From Acidimicrobiaceae bacterium (GTDB lineage Bacteria; Actinomycetota; Acidimicrobiia; Acidimicrobiales; RAAP-2), in NCBI GenBank assembly GCA_025350565.1, contig JANXXO010000094.1:1-60283 (forward strand): 60,283 bases of DNA. Reading direction: 5' to 3'. Both the position numbers and the translations under genes were made by a program. The notes below the pieces were generated by a model. The model ran no database searches, was not told the origin of the DNA, and saw only the letters and a list, made by a program, of their open reading frames with translations. Of the stretch, positions 1-7,022 are shown piece by piece. Each line of letters starts with the position of its first letter. The stretch's first letter is position 1.

Positions 1-2
1 TA

Positions 3-18
3 TGTTTCACGTGAAACA
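3..18. promoter_or_regulatory. parS centromere site
   Basis: The 16 bases TGTTTCACGTGAAACA form a perfect palindrome, extended by one more pair on each side (2-19). This is the consensus parS sequence bound by ParB/Spo0J proteins. It lies about 90 bp before parA and 0.85 kb before parB, the usual place for origin-proximal parS sites. ParB would load here and spread to form the segregation complex. No second copy was noticed in the window. Confidence 0.95.
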
Positions 19-105
19 TCGGTACTTGACGAAGTGGCGAAAAGCGAGTTGAATGGCATGTGTTCGACGCGTTGTCGGGATACTCCTTAGGTCGGGAAGA
101 GGCAC

Positions 106-879
106 ATGGCGGACGCCAGCACGATGAGGATTTTTGCTGTAGCTAACCAAAAAGGTGGGGTTGGTAAGACCACGACCACTACCTCATTGGGGGCAGCCTT
201 GGCGGAACGCGGTAAGCGCGTCCTCATCGTCGATCTCGACCCCCAGGGCAATGCCACGACTGGATTGGGCGTCGACGGGCGTCAATTTGAGCGTTCTGTC
301 TACGACGTCCTCTTGAACGATGTTCCCATGGTGGACATCGTGGAGCCCACCGGCTACAACAATCTATTCGTGGCTCCGGCGACACTCGATTTGGCGGGTG
401 TGGAACAAGAGTTGACGTCCGTTATTTCGCGCGAGCTCCGTCTCAAGCGGGCTTTGATGTCGGTGGAAGGCGATTTTGACTTCATATTCATCGACTGTCC
501 CCCATCCCTTGGCCTCATTACCATTAACGCGTTTGCCGCGGCCACGGACATCATGGTCCCGGTGCAGACCGAGTTCTACGCTCTCGAAGGGTTGACCCAA
601 TTACAGAGGATTGTCGACCTGGTCCAGAAGAATCTCAACCCGACGCTCCGCATTACGAAAGTCGTTCTCACGATGTACGACTCGCGCATAACCCTTTCGG
701 GTGACGTCGCCAGAGAAGTAAAGCGCCACTTCGAGAACGAACTGTGTCGAACCGTGATTCCGCGGACCGTTCGCCTGGCCGAGGCACCGTCCTTTGGCCA
801 GCCCATCACCGTATTCGACCCAACATCAAAAGGCGCAATTGCATACCGCGCACTAGCAGAGGAGATCTTAAATGGCTAG
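106..879 (+). CDS. parA: Chromosome-partitioning ATPase ParA (Soj)
   Basis: This 257-residue P-loop ATPase drives segregation of the origin region together with ParB and parS. The deviant Walker A motif KGGVGKTT is at residues 16-23, with the signature lysine K16. The Walker A' stretch VDLDPQGNAT follows, and IDCPPSLG is the Walker B-like segment. The length is normal for chromosomal ParA. The ATG at 106 follows a purine-rich GGGAAGAGG; a second ATG seven codons in (124) would give MRIFAVANQ, the more common N-terminus, so the exact start is open. The gene overlaps parB by 8 nt, which suggests coupled translation. Confidence 0.96.
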   Translation: MADASTMRIFAVANQKGGVGKTTTTTSLGAALAERGKRVLIVDLDPQGNATTGLGVDGRQFERSVYDVLLNDVPMVDIVEPTGYNNLFVAPATLDLAGVEQELTSVISRELRLKRALMSVEGDFDFIFIDCPPSLGLITINAFAAATDIMVPVQTEFYALEGLTQLQRIVDLVQKNLNPTLRITKVVLTMYDSRITLSGDVAREVKRHFENELCRTVIPRTVRLAEAPSFGQPITVFDPTSKGAIAYRALAEEILNG

Positions 880-1795
880 AAAACCAGGACTGGGAAAGGG
901 ACTCGGTGCCCTCATTCCCGAAAATGGTGTACCGACGAGCGAGGTGCCGGTCCAGGCGGAAGAGGGACCACTCCGCATTGTCCCCATAGCGAGCATTCGA
1001 CCAAACCCGTTCCAGCCGCGCAAGGCGATGAATGACGAAAGCCTGACGGCACTGGCCTCGTCGGTTCGAGAACTCGGCGTTCTCCAGCCCATCATTGTTC
1101 GACCCGTGGAGGGCGAAGAGGGCCAATACGAGTTGATAGCTGGCGAACGGCGGTGGCGCGCGGCCATCATCGCCGAACTTGAGTTCATGCCCGTGTTGGT
1201 GCAAATCGATGTCAACGACCGCTTGTCCTTGGAGCAGGCCGTCGTCGAAAACTTGCACCGGGTGGACCTCCACCCGCTCGAAGAGGCCGCAGCGTATCAA
1301 CAACTTATCGACGAGTTCGATCTCACGCACGAGCAGGTTGCCCAAAGGGTGGGTAAGAGTCGAGCAAATATTACGAATACGTTACGACTTCTCCAGCTCG
1401 GCGAAGCTGCGCAATCGGCCCTCGCGACATCGCAAATCTCCGCCGGCCACGCTCGATCGCTGCTGGCGCTCTCTGACGGGGAGGCCCAAGCGACCATGGT
1501 CGCTCGCGTGATCAAAAACGAGATGTCGGTGCGGGCTACGGAAGAAGCGGTGAAGACCTTCCTGGAGCCCAAGGCGACGGTGGATGCCGATCCAGTCGTC
1601 CGCCCCGGAGTGAGTGGGCCGAGGCTCCGACCGGTTCCCGACGCCAGTGTCGCCGAGTTAGAGCATCTGCTCGAGGACTACCTTGACACGAGAGTCCACG
1701 TCGACCTCAAGGGGCGCAATGGCCGAATAATCATTGACTTTGCGGACCTCGATGATCTGGAGCGGCTCTACATCGCCATATCGAATGCGAAGTAG
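872..1795 (+). CDS. parB: Chromosome-partitioning protein ParB
   Basis: This 307-residue ParB/Spo0J-type CTPase and DNA-binding protein binds parS and partners ParA. The N-terminus MARKPGLGKGLGALIP is typical of ParB. The nucleotide-binding ParB/Srx core contains the GERRWRAA box near residues 92-99, followed by a helix-turn-helix (QRVGKSRANITNTLRLLQL) and a C-terminal dimerisation segment ending in YIAISNAK. Its ATG sits inside the last codons of parA (ATGGCTAG), so the two are co-expressed. A consensus parS site is present at 3-18. Confidence 0.96.
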   Translation: MARKPGLGKGLGALIPENGVPTSEVPVQAEEGPLRIVPIASIRPNPFQPRKAMNDESLTALASSVRELGVLQPIIVRPVEGEEGQYELIAGERRWRAAIIAELEFMPVLVQIDVNDRLSLEQAVVENLHRVDLHPLEEAAAYQQLIDEFDLTHEQVAQRVGKSRANITNTLRLLQLGEAAQSALATSQISAGHARSLLALSDGEAQATMVARVIKNEMSVRATEEAVKTFLEPKATVDADPVVRPGVSGPRLRPVPDASVAELEHLLEDYLDTRVHVDLKGRNGRIIIDFADLDDLERLYIAISNAK

Positions 1796-1828
1796 CCTTC
1801 AACTCTCAACTTAAACCTCATGTTGAAG

Positions 1829-1943
1829 TTATCCCCAACTTGTGGATGAAGTTGTGGGTTTCTCATCTTTTGCTTTAAACAAAGGGCTTTCGTGGTTCAA
1901 ATGCCTATGTTTTGAGTGCAATATCAGGCTGTCCTGTGGATAA
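1829..1943. promoter_or_regulatory. DnaA-box cluster in the parB/CwlM-like gap
   Basis: Three DnaA-box-like 9-mers lie within 115 bp: TTATCCCCA at 1829-1837 (plus strand, one mismatch), TCATCCACA at 1841-1849 (minus strand, one mismatch) and a perfect TTATCCACA at 1935-1943 (minus strand). The sequence between them includes an AT-rich run, TTTTGCTTTAAACAAAG, unusual for this GC-rich region. The two genes converge here, so a promoter is not needed. The cluster could be part of an origin, a DnaA-titration site or a remnant; actinobacterial oriC normally lies between dnaA and dnaN, which are not in view. Confidence 0.55.
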
Positions 1944-2832
1944 CTTCGATTAACACGCCTTCGATGACGCGCGCCAGCTCGTCGAGCGTCTCCGGCGAAC
2001 TCGTGCCGTGTTCGATATGGAGGGTCATCATCTTGGTTTCGCGCAAAATGGGCAGTGCCATGCCCGTCACCTCAACTCGCGGGAGGTGCTGGGACCGCGC
2101 GCAGGCCGAGGCGATCTGACTGGCCAACGTTTCGCCCCGACGTGAATGCGAGCGGTAACTCGCCCAATAGTGAAGGTGCACGCCGTCGACGTGCGTGAGG
2201 GTCTGGAGTGAAAGCACGAAGGAGGCCCCGTGTTCATTGGCGTACGCGGCGACGAGGTCGGGCGTGTCGTCGTCCAACACCGTGACGCTCAAGGTGTCGG
2301 CGCAGGACGTCGCGAGCAGTTGGACGAGGGGACTGGTCCCGCAAAGTACGAGTGGACCCGACGGCGTCTCGTGGAAACCAGCCAGGTCGCGCGCCTCGTT
2401 GACCAGGCTGCGTTGGGTATGACGCGGCGAGGTCATTCGCAACAGTTCGGTGAGGGTTGAGCGCGTCAGCGTGCCGCTCGCCTCGATGGCGCAGTTGCGC
2501 TGGAAATCGGACAGGGCTTCTTCGGTGACGGGGCCAAAGATACCGTCGATTCGCCCGGGATTGAAGCCGAACTGCGCTAGACGAACCTGAAGTTCGGCCA
2601 CGTCGTCGCCGCGCTGCGCCGGCCGCGTGGCGAAGAGCAAACGGTTACCGAGTCGCCAGCCGGCTTCGACCAGACGATCCCAGGTGGTCGCGTCGACTTC
2701 ACCGGAAAGGGGAAGTCCACGCGTTCGTTGAAAGGCCTCCACCATGGCGACCGTTCCTTCATCGAAGGTCGCTTCGCTCTCGCTGGTGGCGATCAGTCCG
2801 AGCGAGGCGAGTCGCTCGTGAAGTTCGCGCAC
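1924..2832 (-). CDS. CwlM-like peptidoglycan-binding/amidase-fold protein
   Basis: The protein carries two N-terminal PG_binding_1 repeats (about residues 1-60 and 70-140, the second with LAQFGFNPGRIDGIFGPVT) followed by a region resembling an Amidase_3 domain. In actinobacteria this gene, cwlM, sits next to trxA. The mycobacterial CwlM regulates peptidoglycan synthesis rather than cutting it. Here the DPGHGG zinc motif is absent and the usual SIHANA histidine region reads SLQTLTHVDG, while a C-terminal IEHGTSSPE still matches the VEVGFLSNPE motif, so catalysis is doubtful. The GTG at 2832 truncates the first repeat. The frame is open back to the trxA stop and a CTG at 2874-2872 would restore residues LRLGDTGPRVREL. 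Confidence 0.8.
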   Translation of the reverse strand: MRELHERLASLGLIATSESEATFDEGTVAMVEAFQRTRGLPLSGEVDATTWDRLVEAGWRLGNRLLFATRPAQRGDDVAELQVRLAQFGFNPGRIDGIFGPVTEEALSDFQRNCAIEASGTLTRSTLTELLRMTSPRHTQRSLVNEARDLAGFHETPSGPLVLCGTSPLVQLLATSCADTLSVTVLDDDTPDLVAAYANEHGASFVLSLQTLTHVDGVHLHYWASYRSHSRRGETLASQIASACARSQHLPRVEVTGMALPILRETKMMTLHIEHGTSSPETLDELARVIEGVLIEVIHRTA

Positions 2833-2883
2833 ACGAGGACCCGTGTCGCCGAGGCGGAGCGATGTGAGATTCAGTGGAACGAA

Positions 2884-3210
2884 CTACAGGTTCGCGGAGA
2901 TTTCTTGCAGCATCGCGCCCTTGGGCTTGGCGCCGACCAATCGAGCCACGACTTCGCCGTCTTTGAAGAGCAGCAGCGTCGGGATACTCATTACCGAGAA
3001 CTTGGTGGCCGTGGCGACGTTCACGTCAACGTCCAGCTTGCCAATGGTGAACTTGTCGGACTGTTCGACGGCCAGCTCCTCCAGAATCGGCGCGATCATC
3101 TTGCACGGACCACACCACTCGGCCCAGAAGTCAACCAAAATCGGCTTTTCCGACGCGCCGATGACTTCGTCGAACGTCGCGTCAGTCAACGTGGTGATCT
3201 GCTCGCTCAT
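2884..3210 (-). CDS. trxA: Thioredoxin
   Basis: This 108-residue cytosolic disulfide reductant has the WCGPC active site at residues 32-36 (C33, C36) within [14 protein letters not shown] and the cis-proline loop SIPTLLLF. The start is the ATG at 3210, preceded by a strong GGAGGT; the frame stays open further upstream but that sequence overlaps trxB and is not thioredoxin-like. It lies 61 nt downstream of trxB, its reductase, in the same transcription unit. The CwlM-like gene follows in the same frame directly after the TAG stop. Confidence 0.97.
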   Translation of the reverse strand: MSEQITTLTDATFDEVIGASEKPILVDFWAEWCGPCKMIAPILEELAVEQSDKFTIGKLDVDVNVATATKFSVMSIPTLLLFKDGEVVARLVGAKPKGAMLQEISANL

Positions 3211-3271
3211 ACCTACCTCCAAAGATGACGCCGCGTGCGCCAGAGAAACCACCTTAGCGACTGACGTGTAG

Positions 3272-4225
3272 CTAATGACCCATGGATTCGAGCCAGCGTT
3301 CGGCGTCAATGGCGGCAATACAGCCCGACCCGGCCGAGGTGATGGCTTGACGGTAGACGTGGTCCTGTACGTCGCCCGCGGCGAAGAGACCGTCGACGTT
3401 GGTGAACGAACCCGGTCCGGTGCGGACGTACTCATTCTCCTCGAGATCGACTTGACCAGCCACCAGCGTGGTATTGGGCACGTGACCAATCGCGACAAAG
3501 ATGCCGGTCACGTCGAGGGTCCGTGCCTCGCCACTCACCGTGTCACGCACCGCGAGTCCGCTCACCTTCTCGTCGCCGAGCACCTCGGTCACTTGAGTGT
3601 TCCACGCGAAGGTGATCTTCTCGTGGGCGAAGGCGCGCTCTTGCATGATCTTGGAGGCCCGCAGCGTGTCACGGCGATGGACGACGGTGACGCTCGACGC
3701 GAAGCGCGTCAGAAAGAGCGCTTCTTCCATCGCCGAGTCTCCGCCCCCAACCACCGCGATGTCCTGGCCCCGAAAGAAGAAGCCGTCGCAGGTCGCGCAC
3801 GTTGAGAGACCGTGGCTCAGTAACCGTTTTTCGCCGGGCACGCCCATCATCAGCGAGCGCGCGCCGGTGGCCAAGATGACGGTGTCGGCCGTGATACTGG
3901 GCTCGTCGTCATCGGTCAGCCAGGCGCGAAAAGGGCGGCTGGCCGTGTCGAGAATCTGCACTTTGTTGACGCGCAAGTCGGCGCCGAAGCGCAATGCCTG
4001 GGCTCGCATGTTGGCCATGAGATCGGGTCCCGAGATGGCTTCGCGAAACCCGGGGTAGTTCTCCACGTCCGTGGTGAGCATGAGTTGGCCGCCGGGTTGG
4101 TCGCTCGTCGAGGAAGGTTCACCTTCGATGACGATGGGGCTGAGTTGGGCGCGCGCGGTGTAAATGGCCGCCGTAAGACCGGCCGGACCGGAGCCGACGA
4201 TCAAGACACGAGTATGTTCGGGCAT
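3272..4225 (-). CDS. trxB: Thioredoxin reductase (NADPH)
   Basis: This 317-residue flavoenzyme reduces thioredoxin with NADPH. The FAD-binding [15 protein letters not shown] is at residues 11-25, the redox-active CATC at 143-146, the NADPH-binding GGGDSAMEE follows, and a C-terminal FAD motif [10 protein letters not shown] is present. The ATG at 4225 overlaps the TAA of the upstream membrane-protein gene by one base (TAATG), with TGAGGAAG as ribosome-binding site. Length and domain order match low-molecular-weight TrxB. Its neighbour trxA supplies the substrate. Confidence 0.97.
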   Translation of the reverse strand: MPEHTRVLIVGSGPAGLTAAIYTARAQLSPIVIEGEPSSTSDQPGGQLMLTTDVENYPGFREAISGPDLMANMRAQALRFGADLRVNKVQILDTASRPFRAWLTDDDEPSITADTVILATGARSLMMGVPGEKRLLSHGLSTCATCDGFFFRGQDIAVVGGGDSAMEEALFLTRFASSVTVVHRRDTLRASKIMQERAFAHEKITFAWNTQVTEVLGDEKVSGLAVRDTVSGEARTLDVTGIFVAIGHVPNTTLVAGQVDLEENEYVRTGPGSFTNVDGLFAAGDVQDHVYRQAITSAGSGCIAAIDAERWLESMGH

Positions 4226-4542
4226 TACTTCCTCAGGTTGATGGGGCGCCGTCGGCGCCAGATAAGCATGCCCGCAAGAATGGAGAGTGCTCCGACGGCG
4301 AGGTACGTGATGTATTCGTGGCCGGCGAAGAAATACACGTTCATGAAGCGAATGATCCCGATGAGCAGGGCCGCGATGAGCACGATCGCGGCCAACACGA
4401 TAATCATGCCGTAGGCGATCACTCGACCGGCCAGCAGGATGGGGCGCAAAAACTTGTCGTGGACCATGTCGAGCAGGTGGTCGAACTGACGCAGTACCTT
4501 GTCGACGAAGTCGCCGTCGTGGGGTCGGTGCGCGTCGTTCAT
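4225..4542 (-). CDS. Small two-helix membrane protein of unknown function
   Basis: This 105-residue protein has a charged, likely cytoplasmic N-terminus ([15 protein letters not shown]), two hydrophobic segments (about residues 38-65, rich in I, L and A, and 75-95) and a basic tail, [10 protein letters not shown]. It is probably an inner-membrane protein with both ends inside. It sits between degV and trxB and its stop overlaps the trxB start, so translation is coupled. In mycobacteria the murJ-trxB interval holds sigM, which this is not. No family was recognised. Confidence 0.75.
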   Translation of the reverse strand: MNDAHRPHDGDFVDKVLRQFDHLLDMVHDKFLRPILLAGRVIAYGMIIVLAAIVLIAALLIGIIRFMNVYFFAGHEYITYLAVGALSILAGMLIWRRRRPINLRK

Positions 4543-4570
4543 ACAAAGAACTTACCGGTCGCAGCGACCT

Positions 4571-5410
4571 CTACGCCTCGATCCAGCACAGGCCGATGAT
4601 CCCCGGCCCTCCGTGGGTACCTACGACCGGACCCATATCGGTCACGATGATCGGGTTGTCGGTGGGGATGTCGGCGACCAACGCCTCTAACGCCGCTACT
4701 TCACTGGACGCGCCATGCACCAGGGCGAGCCGGCGTAGGGGAGCGTGACCCTTGGTGACACCCGCGATCGTGACCAGTGCTTTGGCTCGAGTTCGTTGTC
4801 GTCCGGCCTCGGCGACGACGCCATCTTTCAGTTCCAGCAACGGTTTGATGGAGAGCACCTGGCCCAACAATGCCCGGGCGCCACCAACCCGCCCGCCTTT
4901 GATGAGGTGCTCGAGCGTGTCGAGCATCGCCACCACGCCGACTTTGCTCACCAGCGACTCGGCGTGCAGTACCAAGAGATCGAGGCTGACGCCGGTCGCG
5001 GCCACTTCGGCGACGTCGATCACCATGAGACCTTGGGCCATCGAGACGGCTTTGGAGTCCACGACGCGCACGTCGATCGTCCCGGCGACCGCTTCGGCGC
5101 CGAGGGTCGCCGACTGGTGCGTGGCCGACAACAAGGCCGACAAGGTGATCACGATGACCCCGTCGCAGCCGTCGGCCCGCGCGCGTTCGTAGGCAGCTTG
5201 AAAGGCACCGGGGGAGGGGGCGGCCGTTTCGGGCAGGGTCTTGCTCGCCTTGCACTTGGCCCAAAAGGCCTCGGGCGTGAGGTCAACGCGGTCGGTGAAC
5301 TCCTCCTCGCCGAAGCGGATACTGAGCGAGACGATGTCGATGTTGAGCCGACGCGCGATCTCGTCGGGTATGTCGCACGCACTGTCGGTTACTACGCGAA
5401 TCCGAGCCAT
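4571..5410 (-). CDS. DegV family fatty-acid-binding protein
   Basis: This 279-residue protein begins MARIRVVTDSACDIPDE, the DegV signature, and has the second conserved stretch ETAAPSPGAFQAAYE. DegV proteins bind a fatty-acid chain between two alpha/beta domains; in Firmicutes FakB members present the lipid to a kinase, but no FakA-like gene is in view. The ATG follows a G-rich GGGGGG. It lies 13 nt after murJ and 28 nt before the small membrane-protein gene, so it belongs to the same operon, in the place where sigM occurs in mycobacteria. Confidence 0.9.
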   Translation of the reverse strand: MARIRVVTDSACDIPDEIARRLNIDIVSLSIRFGEEEFTDRVDLTPEAFWAKCKASKTLPETAAPSPGAFQAAYERARADGCDGVIVITLSALLSATHQSATLGAEAVAGTIDVRVVDSKAVSMAQGLMVIDVAEVAATGVSLDLLVLHAESLVSKVGVVAMLDTLEHLIKGGRVGGARALLGQVLSIKPLLELKDGVVAEAGRQRTRAKALVTIAGVTKGHAPLRRLALVHGASSEVAALEALVADIPTDNPIIVTDMGPVVGTHGGPGIIGLCWIEA

Positions 5411-5423
5411 GGCCCCCCTTGCA

Positions 5424-7022
5424 TTAGTTCAGCCTGACATCATTTTGACCCACGCGCCTCGCGCGACGTTGTTGGAGGACGACGACGACGGCGAAGGTCG
5501 CCAGTCCGAGTACCGCGGCGAAGGCAAAGCGCGCCACGAGTCCCAGCCCGCGATTCCACGTCGGTACGGCGTAGGCGAACGCCATCACCAGGGCCGCGCT
5601 GAGCGAGGCGTACAGACTTCGGCGCACGTGGCGCGACCAGATCTCGCTCGCGATGACGACGCCGTAACGGTCTAATGCGTAGAGCGCCACGACGGCCGCC
5701 ACCGCGTAGGCAATCGACACGCTCGCGGTAAGGCCGGCCAGCGAGTGACGGCCGATCGCCACGACCAGCGCCACGGTGAGCCCGTTCTGCAGGAGGTAAA
5801 GATAGAAGACATCCCGGGCGCGCTGCATGGACTGCAGTGCGCGAACGCACAGTTGAAAGATGGTGAACCCGGGCAGACCGGCGGCGAGCACCGCCAGCAC
5901 CGTACCGGCGGCGATGGTGTGCGTCGCGTTCACGTGCGTCAAGAGGATCGCGGCGATGGGTTGCGCGAGGACCAGCAGCACCACGGTGCAGGGGATGATG
6001 ATGACGAGCGATTGACGCAGCCCGAAGCGCAGTCGCGTCGAGAGTACGTCAAAGTCCTTCGCCGCGGCCAGTCCCGCCAGCTGGGGCGTCAACACACCGA
6101 GGACCGAGACCACGACCACGGCGTAGGGCATTTGCATGAAGGACCAGCCGTAGGTATAGGCGCTCACTTGACCGTTGTGGCCAATGCCGAAGGCAAAGGC
6201 CAAGACGACGTAGAGCGAGAGTTGGTTGGCCAGCACCACGAGCAGGGTCCAACTGCCCAGACGGCCCACCGCGGCCACGGCCGGGTCGCGCAACTTCGTG
6301 CGAAAGGTCAGACGCCACAACTCACTATGGAGAAGCGACGGAACGAGGCAGAAGAACTGGACGGCCACGCCGAGGGTGGTGCCGAGTCCCAACCACATGA
6401 GGTCGTGGGATCCACTCAGGGCACCAATGGTCGGGGTGGGGTCGACGAGGTGGAACCACACCAGCACGGCGATGCACACGACGTTGTTGGCGACGGGCAC
6501 CCACGCCGCGACGCCAAATCGATGGCGAATGTTGAGGAGCGACGTCGCGATGCCGATCGCGCCGTAAAAGAAGATCTGCGGGACGAACCAACGCAGCAGT
6601 TGGGTCGCCACCGCGCGCTGTTGCGCCAGCAAGGTCACCGAGACGCTGGTTCCGGAGTGACGGAACGCGGTGAAGCCGTCGATGATCCAGGGCGCGGCGA
6701 TCCAGGCGAGTCCCGTGGCGACCACGAGCACGACGAAGGCCCACGTGACGACGCTGGAGATCGACTTCCACGCTCTTCGCTCCCCGTCGAGCGTGAGACG
6801 CTCCACGAACACGGGGATGAACGTCGCCCCGGCGATGCCCCCGAGCACCAGATCGAACAGCATGTTCGGCACCGTGTTGGCCAAGTTGAAACTGTCGGCG
6901 ATCGGGGTGAAACCGAGAACCCAGGCCAATACCAGCACGCGCAGCAGTCCGCTGACGCGCGACACCAACGTACCGCTGGCCATCGACGCGACGCGCGAAC
7001 TATGCGTCGAGGTCGAACTCAT
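5424..7022 (-). CDS. murJ: Lipid II flippase MurJ (MviN)
   Basis: This roughly 532-residue polytopic membrane protein of the MOP exporter superfamily moves lipid II across the membrane for wall synthesis. The opening SGTLVSRVSGLLRVLVLAWV, followed by ADSFNLANTVPNML and ATFIPVFVER, is the MurJ pattern, and about 14 hydrophobic segments follow. The ATG at 7022 overlaps the TGA of the upstream DUF6049 gene by 4 nt (ATGA). The frame continues upstream but that part is out-of-frame sequence of the neighbour. Unlike the mycobacterial homologue, there is no appended pseudokinase domain. Confidence 0.94.
   Translation of the reverse strand: MSSTSTHSSRVASMASGTLVSRVSGLLRVLVLAWVLGFTPIADSFNLANTVPNMLFDLVLGGIAGATFIPVFVERLTLDGERRAWKSISSVVTWAFVVLVVATGLAWIAAPWIIDGFTAFRHSGTSVSVTLLAQQRAVATQLLRWFVPQIFFYGAIGIATSLLNIRHRFGVAAWVPVANNVVCIAVLVWFHLVDPTPTIGALSGSHDLMWLGLGTTLGVAVQFFCLVPSLLHSELWRLTFRTKLRDPAVAAVGRLGSWTLLVVLANQLSLYVVLAFAFGIGHNGQVSAYTYGWSFMQMPYAVVVVSVLGVLTPQLAGLAAAKDFDVLSTRLRFGLRQSLVIIIPCTVVLLVLAQPIAAILLTHVNATHTIAAGTVLAVLAAGLPGFTIFQLCVRALQSMQRARDVFYLYLLQNGLTVALVVAIGRHSLAGLTASVSIAYAVAAVVALYALDRYGVVIASEIWSRHVRRSLYASLSAALVMAFAYAVPTWNRGLGLVARFAFAAVLGLATFAVVVVLQQRRARRVGQNDVRLN

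Noticed and set aside
1894..1905. tRNA T-loop-like sequence GGTTCAAATGCC
   Set aside because: No acceptor, D or anticodon stems can be formed around it.
3272..4546. 424-residue thioredoxin reductase with an N-terminal extension
   Set aside because: The extra residues are an out-of-frame reading of the small membrane-protein gene. The ATG at 4225 has a ribosome-binding site and matches the family start.
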